A stretch of DNA of 64,000 nucleotides from Colius striatus. Lineage: Eukaryota; Chordata; Aves; Coliiformes; Coliidae. Position 1 is the first letter of the stretch; each line of letters starts with the position of its first letter. Position numbers and translations under genes: made by a program. The notes under the pieces are model-generated. The model was not told the origin of the DNA. It saw nothing but the letters and a program-made list of their open reading frames with translations, and did no database searches. Below are positions 37,347-50,281 of the stretch, piece by piece. The stretch lies in NCBI RefSeq assembly GCF_028858725.1, contig NC_084773.1:2284350-2348349 (forward strand), read 5' to 3'.

Positions 37347-39380
37347 ACAGACAGTAAATGGGTAAAGATGTTTCTGCTGGTGTAGCTTTTGTATTTTAGA
37401 GAATTATACATAGAATTATTGAGCCAATAAGCTAAAGTAAACATGAAACACCATGAAATTACACATCTAAGAGAAGCCCTTTGGCTGGAAATGTGATGTG
37501 TCACACACATGCTGTGAAAGTTTATTGTCATTCTCCCATCCATACCAAGCAATTCTAGTTGACACACCACTGCTTGAAAGTGTTCCCACAGTAAGATGGG
37601 AACAAAGAATGAAATCTAAACAGCCTTTCATCACTGCAATGTACCATGTGGGAGATTAATGGACACTATCAGTAAAGGGAGGAAATAATGACAATTAATT
37701 TAACTATCCTGATGCCAAGGATTTTTTTCTTCCAAAAACACATACAAATGTCTCCAGGTGGAGTTTAATTTACTAATAGTTAATATTTCATATAAAGTCA
37801 AAATTAACAGGAGGAGGAAACTCTTGAGAAATGTAACTTGAGCTAGAAGTGTGCAGACCCTCAGGTTACCTCCAGCATTCCTGGGGAGGTCTGAGACAGC
37901 TGCAGCTGATACTTGTTCTTCTGGAAAATGAGCCCAAGCAGTGAACCAGCTTCTGCCCATTTAAAGTTTTACCCATTGCTCATTTAGTGAGTCAATTTTG
38001 TAGCATGTACTATTAGCATATAGTTTAGTATACACTTAGTATATTCTGCTCACTATTCTGTTGGTAACATATTTAGTATTAGTATAGAGTTCTCCTTCAG
38101 ACAGGGTGAATATTGCACTATGTTTAAATGTCCTCTCTAATTTCTCTTTATGAAAAATCTACATGAAAAAAAATATATCTCCTCTTAAAATCTTCCTCTG
38201 TTAAACTGGAAAAACCACCAGGTAAAACCCCACTGAACAGCATTTGTTCCATTGTTTGCAAAACACCTTTTTTCTCCTCTGAAATAGCTGTTGTAACTTT
38301 TTGTTGCCGACGTGGCTCTAGATGCTAAATGATGCCTCACAATTTGGGATGGAGGTGTATGCAAGCCATACTGGGGATTAGGAATAAAAAGGAATAGAGA
38401 TCTTCTTGCATTGTGGCACAGACTTTTCCATGGGAAAAATTCCCATATGCCCAGTTCTGAGTTGAATGCTCTTATTTCATGGCTGGCATTATCTCTGTCG
38501 TATCATTTCACGTTCTTAAAAGGTCTACAGTGCACCTTTTTAACAGTATAAAAGCAGTTGTATCATTTAAGAACTCTGCTGCTTTATTTCCTCCCTTGGA
38601 TAGATGAATGAAACAGCAAAGGAATCTTGGAAATACCATAGAATCATAGAATGGTAGGCTTGGAAGGGACCTTCAGAGATCATCCAGTCCAACCCAATAC
38701 CAATATGATACTTTGTTTTTACTTTGGGCCCTGGGCATTCTTTTATTGTTGATGAAAATGTTACATGGCACTGTGATTAGGCCCAGGATTTTACATTAAT
38801 TTGTCTGCAAGTGGGGCCTAAGCAATTGTCTGTGCAATTGCTCCAAGGGGAATGAAATGAGAGAGCCAAGTTGTGTGCCGTGCGTGTCGCTTGCTAATGA
38901 GACAACAGCAGTTGTTGCAAAGGGAATTTTTCAACCCTTTCTTTCCCCAAGAGTCTGAGAACAAGATTGTTTGATACCTTTTCCAAGCAGTTAAATGAAA
39001 CTTTTAATGTAAAATATAAGACTATTGTCAGGAAAGACTGTTGCAGGGTTCCAAGGCAATCTCCATAATTGCAGATACAAAGTTTAGCAGAGCAATAACA
39101 AATCTAACCAGTTAAATAAGGTGAAAAAATGAATCACAGACACAAGCACATTTTATACATAAGCCCTTAAAACTTGCACTGCTGGCATATAGTCATGTGG
39201 ATGTTTATAGCACAGTCATTTGGTCACTTGTATGTAAGGAAGCAGTTTACTTGCCAGTGATAACATAGGTTGCCTTTTGCTTTTGATTTGAGCTACCACA
39301 ATAGCTAGAAGCTGTGCCCAGCCAGTGTGCAACCAGAACTGTTTATCTAAATAGGTCAGGTCAGTGTATTTGGAAGAGTT
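37347..39380. other. 3' flank of EFCC1, no gene recognised
   Basis: AT-rich. Apart from the 60-bp CR1 tail at 38.64 kb it is unique. The stretch 38.70-38.95 kb looks unusually free of repeats and could be a conserved non-coding element; this cannot be tested here. Confidence 0.45.
38636..38697 (-). mobile_element. Very short CR1 3' tail
   Basis: About 60 bp only: CCATAGAATCATAGAATGGT, CTTGGAAGGGACCTTCAGAG and ATCATCCAGTCCAACCC. Extreme 5' truncation with a well-preserved 3' end. Confidence 0.85.
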
Positions 39381-39386
39381 TTTATT
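39381..39386 (-). terminator. Candidate poly(A) signal of EFCC1
   Basis: AATAAA on the minus strand, about 310 nt past the EFCC1 stop. It is the first such hexamer I noticed downstream. Longer 3' UTR forms cannot be excluded. Confidence 0.45.
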
Positions 39387-39693
39387 TGGTTAACTGATGC
39401 ATTTCCAGAGCCATCATGTAGTCTGGTGAGGCTTCCCTCAGAGACAGACATTGCTGTGTCATCCTCATGTCCTGTGAAGGCTCAGTCATGCAAGAGAGGG
39501 CTTTGACATCAGCTGAGGAGCTGGTGTTCTTCCCAGAGCAGCACACCTTGGATTGTAGTGGCTGAATTATTCTGTTTCTCTTGTCCATTACTGGGCTCTG
39601 TTGAACTGGCCAAATCTTAGTCCTTCATGGTTTGGTGGAGTGAGTGAGGACTGCTGCTCAGCTGGTTGTGCAGGTTTTAGTTGGCACTGCTGC

Positions 39694-39827
39694 TCAGCAT
39701 GAGATGAGCAGTGGGTTAGACAAGGACTGGTGACTCTGTGCCTTCTCCAGAGGCTGGCTTTGTAAGAGTTCACAGGCTGTCAGCTCGTGGTAGAGAGTAT
39801 CTAGCACTTCAAATAGGTGGGCTTTTC
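39694..39827 (-). CDS. EFCC1: EFCC1 terminal coding exon
   Basis: This is the last coding exon of EF-hand and coiled-coil domain containing 1. The acceptor is TTTTCTTTTAAAAG before GA-AAA-GCC; the two leading bases complete a Gly codon begun in the preceding exon. It encodes 43 residues and a TGA stop, including LFEVLDTLYHELTACELLQ and ending in NPLLISC. The human protein has a matching ILDALHQALAACELL block and the same NPLLISC C-terminus. The exon overlaps longer open frames in other phases that are not genes. Function is poorly known; the family is defined by an N-terminal EF-hand region and a long coiled coil. Confidence 0.93.
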
Positions 39828-41286
39828 CTTTTAAAAGAAAATTGCAAACATTATCATTTGAACCAGGATAGAAAGTTGCAGTTTACTGATCATGACACAA
39901 ACTACCATAAAACATATAGATTTGAGACCACATAATGAATTCCTGTCCCTATAAAAATGGAAGTGGAACTGGGTTCAAAGACTGTTTTCTCTACTGGTTC
40001 TCTTGCTTCATTCACTGCCCACTGAGTCCTCACATACTTGTGTGGACAATTTCATGTCACACTAAAGAGCTGCCACTCCACCCATCCACTTGGTCTTCTC
40101 AAAGAGGAAGAAGGTGTTTGATTACAAAGATTTAGGAAAGCTGCTCGAGTCATACCAAGTGCACAGCCAGCAAATGGAAAGCAGAGAAGATGAGCTGTTT
40201 ATGGCAATGGTGGTGCAGAATGGCAGAGAGCTGCACAAGGTTACTGTGCTTGTCAGTGGCCATAAAGAGGGAAGTACTTCATTTCAGCAGCATCTTCTGG
40301 CCACTTGTGTGCTGTGGATACCAACAACAGCCTCCTCTTCTCTTGTTCTCACCAGGAGAATATCAGACCTATGGCTCAAATATAGTTTCCCTTTGTGTTG
40401 GTGTCCTGAAGACAACAAAGGTCTGTCTTTGCTTTCTTTTCTCTGCTTCCTCTGCAACCACGCTGCATTAGCACAGCTTAACTCTGGGCTGCCTGTGCCC
40501 TGAACTGATGGACAAACCCAGACTGGTTTGTGTGTTATTCTCCTTAATTCACTGTTAATAACCTTCTCCAAAAGTAAACCCTCAGGCCACATCTAGTCTT
40601 TTATTATCTTGTCTTTGGCTACTGTTTGCCTATTAAAAGCATCTCTTCTTAGGCTTGGTACAGGATGTTCATTTCTTGAAGGTAAGTACAAATGCCCAGC
40701 TAACAGGAACAAAGTAATCAAATCTGAACCTCCAGGCTGCAATCCCTGTATGGTTCCTACAAGGGCAGCTCTGGCACACCAGACCACTGTCAAGGGAGAG
40801 GAGTTTGCAAGTTTAATTTTCATAAGAGGAACACAAAAGACTGTTATTAGAGGAGAGCAGGTTTGATCCAGTTTCTCTACAGGAATATTCCCTTTAGTGT
40901 ATCTTGTTTGTGTTGCAGCAGAGGAATACAATACACAGTGGGACAGCAAACCTGATAAATAAGTACCTTACATGCTTGGTCATGTTTTTCACTCTCTCAT
41001 ATCAATGAAGCCCTACAGACATTAGTGGGGTACTGAATTGTTCCCTGAAGGCCAAACTGTAATTTAACCTTGGCTAAAAACAGCCCTGAACGTGCTCATG
41101 ATTCTGACGTGTCACACCCTAGAAAACATCACTTTCTGTAGGTAATCTTCTTGCACAGTACATCTTTCTCCCTAGCCAGTCCCCTAGTATTTGAAATACC
41201 TTTTCTTTCCTGCTCATTACCTAGTGTTTTTCACAAAAGGACACTTGTCATGCTGCTTGGTCTCTGTAGAGGCTTTATTTTCTTAC

Positions 41287-41356
41287 CAGGTTGGGGGTCC
41301 CGGCAGGATTCCAAAGTGCTCAGTAACATTTTCCCCAAGGCTCGCTTAGATATGTG
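41287..41356 (-). CDS. EFCC1: EFCC1 coding exon, penultimate (70 bp)
   Basis: The exon begins at CAC-ATA-TCT after the acceptor TGTTTTTTGAAG and ends at CCTG before the donor GTAAGA. It encodes 23 residues plus one base, starting HISKRALGKMLLSTLE. Human EFCC1 has NISKRALGKILLSTLD at the same place. The entry phase (0) matches the end of the 44.07-44.23 kb exon and the exit phase (1) matches the terminal exon. It is far too short to stand out as an open frame; the homology and splice sites identify it. Confidence 0.93.
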
Positions 41357-42095
41357 CTTCAAAAAACAGAACAATGTTATGGCACAAATATGTCCATCAC
41401 CACTTTAACTGTTTGCAACAACACCTAAGCCACTGTATCTGCATTTGAAAATGAAAATGAAACTGCATCCTGGTAGCACAGGGCTTTATTTTCAAGTGCT
41501 TTATTTTAGCTACTGCTTAAAGAACAGCTGTTTGTGGAGGGCTCCAGTTCCTTCATGTGGCTGTACAAGGAGAAATAACTGTGGTTCAGTGGAAAATACA
41601 GACTTTTCCACTGTGTGTGTGCCTAAACAAATGTAGATGGCAAGGAGTGTGAGCAGGGTGTGCACAGCAAAAGCTTGTTCAGCCCTCTGATAGGCCTGTG
41701 GTGAAAGGGGAATGGGCAGAAATGGTGGTGTCATCTCAGAGAGAGGCTTCTCAGACCCAGCTGTCCTAGGAAGGATTGGGAACCATTTTAGATATAAACA
41801 AATGAGAAGAGATTGTGGGTGTCGTGGCAGGCTCCCACTTATAGATTGAGATGTAATAAACATTAGCCAAAGGGAGAGGATTGTAAAACGACTTAGGATT
41901 TGGATGGTCTTTTTCAGTGGTAGATTTAGACTAGAAGTCAGTTGGGACATTGCATAATGTGTCTAGAAAAAGAAACTCTCTTCATTTGCTATCAAGACAC
42001 TAATGCATGCTTTCTGGGAGATGGTCCTGCAATCAGTTCAATTAGCACTTAGAGTCCCTCTATCTGCAGGGACAGGTTGTTCTTGTTAAAACTTC

Positions 42096-42372
42096 TAACA
42101 TGTAGTGATAGGACAAAGGGTAATGGCTTTAAACTGGAAGAGGATTACTTTAAATTAGCTATTAGGAAGAAGCTCTTCCCTGTGAGGGCAGTGAGGCCCT
42201 GGCACAGGCTGCCCTGAGGGGCTGTGGCTGCCCCATCCCTGGCAGTGCTCAGGGGCAGGTTAGATGGGGCCTGGAACAACCTGGTGTAATGGAAGGTGTC
42301 CATGGCAGGGGGGTTGGAATGAGATGAGTTTAATATCCCTTCCAACTCAAAACCATTCCATGCTTCTATGTT
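42096..42372 (+). mobile_element. CR1-type LINE 3' fragment, 'GGCTTTAAACTG' subfamily
   Basis: GATAGGACAAAGGGTAATGG, CTTTAAACTGGAAGAGG, TAGCTATTAGGAAGAAGCTC and CAACCTGGTGTAATGGAAGG, ending ACCATTCCATGCTTCTATG. This matches a CR1 subfamily different from the majority in this window. Confidence 0.85.
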
Positions 42373-42451
42373 CAAATGAAAATAGAAGCTTTCCTGGAAG
42401 AAAGAGAATAGCTCTGGGAAAGACAAACTCAACTACTTGGGGAAGAAAATA

Positions 42452-42662
42452 AGAGAAGTTTAATCTACTGCCAACTTCAGGAAGAACTTTGTCACTGAGA
42501 GCCTTGTTAAGCACTGGAATGGGCAGGTAGGAGAGTCCTCATCCCTGGAGCTATTGCAAAGCTGTGGAGCTGAGGGCCAGTGGTGGGTTTGGCAGGGTGA
42601 GGGGAGGGGTTGGACTTGATGAGCTTAAAGGTCTCTTCCAACCAAAATGAATCTATGATCTC
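42452..42662 (+). mobile_element. CR1-type LINE 3' fragment, third subfamily
   Basis: TTCAGGAAGAACTTTGTCAC, CATCCCTGGAGCTATTGCAA, GGGTTGGACTTGATGAGCTT and AAGGTCTCTTCCAACC, ending ATGAATCTATGATC. It lies 80 bp after another CR1 of a different subfamily, in the same orientation. Confidence 0.8.
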
Positions 42663-44072
42663 CAGTAGCCTACTTTACTAACCCTGGTCATCTGCCTTCT
42701 GCTTGTCTGTGCCAGTGGGGACTGGGGCATGGTGGGAATACAGGCTGGAAACACACAACCTCTGCAACACAGCGTGAGGTTCAATAGTCCCAATAGGACA
42801 TGCATTTGCCTCTGGACACTCATTCATTTGTGGTAGATTCTTTTGCAAAGGAGATGCTTGGGATACTGAAAACAGGAAGGTGAATGTGCTGGAGAAGTGA
42901 CACCTAAAACCATTTTCTGTTGAATAAGCTTTCTTCTGTCTGAAGTAAATCCCATCATGGGATTTAGGGGATCCTTGCCAAACTCTACTGGGAATGCTGT
43001 AAATGATCCTGTTCATTGACAGCACTGTTGCCTCTACTGGTGCTATGGGAGCTGGCAGCACACAGTGGCAGGTTTCCAGCAATGATTAGCATTGCTATTA
43101 TCCCTGAGATATGGCACACTGTGTGATGGATTGTCTCCCAAGCAGAAGTGATTTGCTGTAATACAACTGACCAGTGAATGACACGTTGAAGTCTTGACAC
43201 AAAAGGTTATGATGCTTGTTGCCAATTGTAGTCTTTACTAGTTTCATCCTTCACTGGATTGTTATTGATGCATGTGTCAGACTTGCAGCATGAAATTTCC
43301 AACCTGAATTTCCATGTCAAGTGCTAAAACAAGTTACAAAATTATGAGATATTGCACTTGCTCCTGAGAGTCATCAGTGGAACATGACATGAGTGTACTT
43401 CAAAGTGAAAGGATCGTCTGAGCAAACACACTCATACAGATCAGGCAGAGCTTCGCTCAAAACTGTGGAGAACCCCGAGTCATTGTGAAAGAAATGAGTT
43501 CCCAGCAGCCCAGTGTGGCTCCCAACATACTCTGTGTTCTGCAGATTATGTGGTTTGCCCATTTTTTGGCCAGCCCTTACCACAATCATTCCCAAGCAGG
43601 AGATTAAAATGTCTTTTCTAGAGGACTGAATGGCTGTACTGGCCACACATTTCTAGGGTGTTATTGCATCAGCTTTTGTAAGTCCAGTTTTGGATTAGTA
43701 ATTGGGTAAAAAACTTCTTACAAGAAATATTGCTGTATAAGAATGGGTTTTATCCTGATCCCATTTCATGTTAGGATGCAGTCAAAAACAAAAGTCTTTT
43801 TCTAGGATGAAAACCAACCCAGAATCTTTCTGATTACTGGCATTTTTGTTTTCCTTGTTTCCTCTCAGTTTGTGTTTGGAGGATAATGAGAGCTTGGGCA
43901 TCTAGATCAAAGGAGATCTGAAGGCTTCCAGTCAGCCACAGTTTTCTGCCACCACCAGGCAGTCCTGGTGTAAAGGACTTTATGCTTAAAAGAAGGAAGG
44001 GACATCCTTTTTAGTTTGGAAAGGACACTATGAAACCCAGTTGTAAATCTCTAGACTGCTTTCTTGCCATAC

Positions 44073-44231
44073 CAAGTCTCGAAGTTGTCGAAGCAGCTGT
44101 AAAACATCCATGAGCTTTTCTTCCACCAGTGACAGCCTAACTCTCTCAGTCTCCAACATCTGCAGCTCCATCTTCAACAGTTCGGTCTCCTCCACCTTTT
44201 GCTGCAGTTCACCTAGCAATGGGCCTTTCAT
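44073..44231 (-). CDS. EFCC1: EFCC1 coding exon, C-terminal coiled coil (159 bp)
   Basis: The acceptor TCATTGTCCAG precedes ATG-AAA-GGC and the donor GTATGG follows the codons for RDL. It encodes exactly 53 residues in phase 0 at both ends. The core contains [22 protein letters not shown] and [17 protein letters not shown], nearly identical to the human C-terminal coiled coil. Leu, Val and Met recur with heptad spacing. The internal ATG at the exon start is not a translation start. Confidence 0.94.
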
Positions 44232-46664
44232 CTGGACAATGACACAGCAAATGATAAGCACTGCAGCTTTTCACTTTCTTGCCTAATGACTGCAAAGCTA
44301 AGTTTTCCCCCTTATCTAGTAAGTGTCAGTTCACTCCAGAAGACTAACTTGAAAGGAAGGCTATTTTGTCATGTATGACATGAAGTGAAGGATCAATAGC
44401 TGCTAGGAAATGCATGCTTTCCTCTGGCACATAGTGGCAGCTCATTCCACACTGGATGCAGGCAGATCATGCAGAAATGTTAAACACCAGCATTACTATT
44501 GCAGTTTTCTGATCTTTTGCATTCCTGTCATCTTCTGTAAGGCATAACCAATTCATGAGCCCTCATCAAAGGAAATCATACCTTGGGCTTTGCAAATCCT
44601 ACATATCAACCATCTGTACCTTTGGTGAAACAAGAAGGTAATTAGCTCCTTTGTTTTAAGTACAGTGTCTTAAGGAAAAAACAAAAGAAGAGCCTGGTTC
44701 TGCAAAACACTGGCCTGTGTGCTTGGTGAATCACTGGTTTGCAGCTGAGCACAGAAAAGCTCAGATTCAACAAGATGCAGAAATCCTGGGCAGGAGGAGT
44801 CTCCTCAGACCTGCACCTTCCAAAGCTGAACTGACCTGTCAATTGTCTCAGACTGCCCTGTGCAAAAATGTTCAGGATTTGAAATGCTGCTTGTGTTTCA
44901 ACATGAAACCTAGGTGGCTGCCACAGCATTTGCAAAAGCAGAAGTCTTTGTTTGTCACACACCCAGGCTTGTTGCAGATACACGGCCAAGTTGCTAAAAA
45001 GAGCCTGAAAGCATAGCACTTCAATATTCATTTTGGACCTCTGAGAGCACTGACAGATTTCAGGTTTTATTAACAAAAGTAAACTTATCTCTCAGTCAAT
45101 ACTGTGCCAAGTATTCTGAAATGTCACCATTCTTTGCAATTCCTTGTGGCAAACACAACCTCCAAATATTTATCAATGTTACTCTGAGAAAAGAAACCAC
45201 GTGAGGTAAAAGCCAGACTGCTGGCTCTGCTAATGCCTTCTGTTGTCACCTAGAGACAACTATGGCTTAGAAATGACTGAGGAGAGAGTTAATGCACACA
45301 CTGTTTCATAGATATTTTTTCTTTGTGGTGGTAATCTGTATCCTAATGCATTTTAACAGATGAGAAGGAACTCCAGTTACAACACAAGTGTCAGCAGAGT
45401 GAAAAAAGAAACCAGTTCCTAATCCTCGCTGAGCCTTCCAGAAGGTCATTTTAGTTTCTGACAGTGCTAATAGTGAGTATTGGTTGGTACTTATTACCCT
45501 GTCAGAGGGAAATCAGCCTGTTCCATCAGCTGTCTGTGAGCTCTGCCCTGTGAGGCTCTACAGCTCCTCTGAGTGACACAACAGCCACACAAGGTTGGGT
45601 CCGGTCGCTCTGCCAAACAATGATTTCAGCATCCCCCTCAGAACAGCCCTAACATTTTCCTGCATGGAGAGCCAACTTTGTTACCACCACTGTTACCACA
45701 GCAGTCTGACTGAGACATAGCACATACTCTAGAGACTGTGAGAGGTCTTCAATGAATTAAACACGTGGTACCCTTTATTATCTTGCAGATTACCTCCACA
45801 TTCTAAATACCACCTGGCATAGAGATGTACTAAACACATGAACTAGTTTTGTTCCTTTTTACAGCTGAAGCAGTGTCACATCAAACAACAGAGGTGAAAG
45901 GTCATCATTTTTTCAGTGTGACTTTCCCAATATGCAGTTAGGCAGATGCTCATGGAAATTCACATCAGGTGCTCATCTAGCCTGGTCCTGCACCTTGCCA
46001 GGCCCCTGCACCCCCAACATCACTTGGCTGCTGCTTTTAGCTGCCGCTTTAGCTGTGCTGGCAGAGCTGCTGCTCTTGGAAAGCTGCACAGGGCACCCTC
46101 TGTCCTCTGCTGGGTGTTCCTGAAAGGCTATGGCTGAGCAGTGGCTCTCACATACAAACATGAATAGGACAAGTGCAAACTTCTCTCTGTTATACACACA
46201 CCACTTGAGTTCTCTGGAGCTGTGCAGTGTCATGACCAGCTGCTCAGTCTGTGTAGACAGCACAGGCAATATGCCTAGCTGATAATGCCACTACTGAGTT
46301 TTAGACATAGCATTTGTTGCTTCTGCTGCCCTTTCTCCTCTTTGACTGCTCCTACAAAGCCCTTTCATTTCCTATGCTAGGGCTGGTAATCTGCTTTCCA
46401 CAGCCTTTGTACCCTAACAGTCACTGGGTCATATACCAGGGTACCAGGTGCCTGACAGCTTTGTTTCATTTACACATATGGGTCTGCAGGTTTTTGTTTT
46501 GCTGTGCTTGAAGGCAGTAGCTCAGTGTACCATTAAAACATTCTCCCAGGTTGTTTTTTCCTAGCTGGGTTATATCTAACACCTGTGCTGACCTGAACGT
46601 TTGCAGTAAGATAATGATGATCATCAAGCACAACCTATTTTTAGAACTTTGCTACTGAGGAGGA

Positions 46665-46790
46665 ATGGTCAGTAGTTAAGTCACAGGGCTCAGAGGAGTG
46701 GGTTTGGTTTTTGTCCCCTGGCAGAGTCTGATTTTGGATATGTGCCTTGTTTGTGAAATGGAAGTACTACCTTGGCAAACACCACTTTTG
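46665..46790 (+). repeat. Possible old MIR-like SINE
   Basis: The order AGTAGTTAAGTCACAGGGCT, then TTTGTCCCCTGGCAGAGTCT, then TTGTGAAATGGAAGTACTAC follows the layout of MIR: tRNA head, then a core with a TGTAAAATGGG-like segment. Divergence is high. Confidence 0.35.
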
Positions 46791-47239
46791 AGAAGTCAGC
46801 TGCTGATATGCAACCCCCTGAATAAAAGGGGATGAATGCCACGGGAAGAAGCTGAGCTCTGAAGTAGTGTGTACAAATACATCTAGGACAATGAATAATT
46901 AATATACAAAAAAACCCCTTAAGGAATGCAAGATAAAATAATTCTCTTGTCTCTTCCACAGAAATTCAGGAGGCTGTTGTATTAGAGCCATTTTTAGAAG
47001 CAATGAACCTGAGGAACATTTTCAAAATGGGAAGGAGACAGTACCACAGCAGCAGGATGGAGTGCTGAGCTGTGCTCTGTCACTTAGATTTGAAATCATT
47101 TCACCCCCAAAGGACTGGGAGGGTGGCAAATGGAGCACTAGTTTTTAGGAGAGGCTGCAGAGATGATCTGAGGAATAGCAAATCGTCTCAGGAGCACCTG
47201 TAATTCTGTCAGGTGCATTGATAGGAATGGTGATGAAGG

Positions 47240-48110
47240 GGGGACTTGCTGAATACATAGATGAACATAGTGAAGAAGAGGTTTCTTTGAAAGGCTCTAT
47301 GAATATATATTACTAATGTTATTTCAGTAGATAGTGAATACTTTAAACCTGCAAAAAGCTTTCCATAAGATTCATCACCAAAGACTCAAAGGAAAAGATA
47401 GGGCAGTGGTGCAGATCCTGCATGGACTCAGAGCTGGTTAGAAGCTGGGGGTAGGGCACAGAGTGACAAACCAGGATTAGAGGGTTCACAATGGGGGAAG
47501 ATAATCCTTTGGGTCTCATACAGAGCTGTCTTAAGGCTGGAGCTTCTCAACATATTCAGAAATGATTTTTAAAAGGTGAATGTCAAAGTGATTAAGTTTG
47601 CTTTCAGTACATGTTTTTGGAGGGGGAGTCAAAACTAAGGCTGCCTGTGAAGGATTGCAGCAAGAGTTCATGATACTGAATAGCTATGGGCAATAAAAGA
47701 GATGAAATTCAGTGTCACTAATGCAAAGGAAGGCATGTGGGAAAGGTACACGATGTGGTATGTGTGCAGTGATGGCCACTGCCACTCAAGGAGGAGATCT
47801 GGAAGAGCTGTAATCTCCTGAACGTGGCTCAGCAGTCAGCAGAGATCAAAAGGACATATGCCAGGAGCTATTAGGAAAGGAACTAGGAACAGACCAGAAA
47901 CTATGATAACAGCATGAAAATCTCATGTTTGAGTACCCAGCACACTTTCAGTTCCTTTCATTCCAAGAGGGTAACAGAACTCGAAAAGCACGTGAAAGAA
48001 TAGAAGAGAACAACAGAAGTCATGGTTTCTGTGCCAACACAGCTGGGACAAACTGGGAATGGTGATAACTGAGGCAGTTTTGCTGGTAATAAAAGTCTGT
48101 AAAATTAAGA
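47240..48110 (+). mobile_element. Possible ancient CR1/L3-like LINE remnant
   Basis: Broken translations show a KAFHKIHHQRLKGK-like stretch (47355-47400), similar to the KAFDxVxH motif of LINE reverse transcriptases. A TELEKARERIEENNRSHGF-like stretch (47975-48030) recalls the LERAQRRATKMIKG segment near the CR1/L3 ORF2 end. Stops and frameshifts are many and no 3' end is recognisable. The order and spacing favour one very old element. This is inference from recalled motifs. Confidence 0.4.
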
Positions 48111-50281
48111 GGGAAAGGCCATTTGCTGGTTTCCAAGCACAAAAATGGGGTGACAGTAGACCATCAGGCAGCAGATTTAAAGGTAACAAAAATCCTCAAA
48201 ACCTGTTCCTTTCTAAGTAGTGCTGAGACCCTTTGCCCCAAGATACCTAAAGCATCATTAGCTTCAAGGAAAGGAAGGGTAAATTCATGGTAGACAGCTC
48301 CAATCCTGGCCTTTAAGCATGATCCTCCATGCAACATCTAGTTCAAGATGTTTTTCCCTCATGTATTTGGAACCATCAAGAGGAAACCCCTCTGTACTGT
48401 TTCATTGCTTTTCTCTGAGCAGCTGCTTCTTGCCACGAGGTGTGTGAGGTTATGAGGAACTTTTTGTTTGACCCTGTATGGCAGGTTATAAACTAATTGC
48501 CTTTTTAATTAGGGTGGGAGTTTCCATGCAAGCTTTTATAGGAGGGAATTTCTTTGTAATGCTACACTTGGCAATGTGTCACTTCATAATTCACTCATGT
48601 TTTCTCCATCTATGGTTCTTTATCATCCTTTAGACCTCAGTAGAGACCTCTTCTAAATATTGCTGGAAAGCAGAACTTTCTAGATATGACAAGTTTCAGA
48701 ACTCTTTTATCCCTGCTTTTACAAATCTTTGCCTTCCAGTTGTCCTTGCCTTCCAATTTGCTTTGTGTTGATTACAGAGACAGTCACCTCTTTGTAAAGA
48801 ATTACTTATTACTTGTCTGTAAAAAAACCTATAAGCACACAAACCATAAATGCTGGCTAAATGAAAGTAAAGCTCTAACAGGCTGAAAATGATTCATCCT
48901 GCTGCTTTTAAATTCATGTTGCAGTGAGCTGACACTATGCATTATTCACCTCCCTGCCTGCCTTTAAGTCAAGAGCAGCAGATTCCATTTCTGTTGTGGA
49001 ACTTTGTGTTAATCTAGCGATGCTGGTACTTTTCTGAGCAAGGTGCTCAGAACTAATATCCATCAGCAGAGATTAAAAAGAAGGCAATATGATACTGTGG
49101 CAGGAGATGGGTGCCTCTGAATGGAAAAAAAGGAGAACTGGCAGTACCTCCAGGAAGGAATTACCTTCCTGTGGGTAGAGGAATAAATGTAGTTTTGTAT
49201 GTGGGCTGATGTTAAGCAATATAGGAGGAAGCTTTTTGTTGCTCTAAGGGGTATCACAAGAATAACCTGTCACTGAGGTCTGCAAATTGTGTAAGACACA
49301 GGTATGATTTTATGCTGTCTTAATTTGTTTTTCCTCACAAGCAAACTCTTTCATTTTATTGAGTCGAGGAGGAAAATGAGATGAAATACTGATAGAAATC
49401 AAAGGATGGCAACTGCTGAATGGAATCCTCCCAGCACTGCTGAAATCTTTACACTCCTTTTCAAGAAGGGGTATAAAACACTGAACAAGCATTAACTGAA
49501 CCTTAAGACAAAGCAGACCAAAGCAATGCATGTGCTGCACTACTTTGGTTTCACAGGAAGATCACTGGCATTGAAATTCATGCTCATCAATGGCAGAGGT
49601 TTGCAGTATTGAAATAGCAAGATCACAGGGGACTACTAGGACACTGCACTGGGGCTTTTAATGAACTGTGGTTCTAACCTCTGCTGGAGGAAAGCTGAAC
49701 ATGCTGCTAAGCCTGAGAGCTGTTTAAAGAAATTATTATGAAGATATTGGTCTAAGCCTGAGAGACAATCAGAGCAAACTGGATGATTTCCTCTGAAGGA
49801 TCCCAGAACAGTGAGCCCCTTGTATCTGTCAGCTGGAGGAATTCCTTGAGAAATGATTGTGGTCCCAGAGGAGCTGCATGTCTTGGGATGTCGGAAGTGT
49901 TGCATTCACAGCCAAGGAACCACTGGAAGCTGCCTCTAGTAACCCTATACTATGGTATAGTCGATGAGTGGCTCCTTAGTTTGCCCTGGTATCAGTCCCA
50001 AACAGAGCACGAGTGGACATCTTAAACTGTGGAAATAAATGATGGTGTTTGAAGAGCCCACATCTGACTGTGGCTGGTGTACATCTCATCCTCCAAACAA
50101 GTGGAGTTTCAGGTAGGAACCAGACCAGAAATATGGATGTTAGAAGAAAGCATGACAACCCAGCAGCACAGTGAGAAACAGCAACAGAGAGCAGAACAAC
50201 CAGAATAAAACTTGTGTCTAGAAATGCAGCTACTTAAAGATACACAACCAAGTCTTTCACCCCCAGCCTGGCACCTGTTAC

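Larger units (their letters stand above)
44232..50281 (-). other. EFCC1: EFCC1 intron, about 6 kb
   Basis: The intron between the 50.28-50.45 and 44.07-44.23 kb exons begins GTAACA and ends TCCAG (minus strand). It contains the possible MIR at 46.7 kb and the possible old LINE at 47.2-48.1 kb. Frames such as those at 44.6-45.1 and 45.9-46.3 kb occur on both strands at once and are not recognised. Confidence 0.8.
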
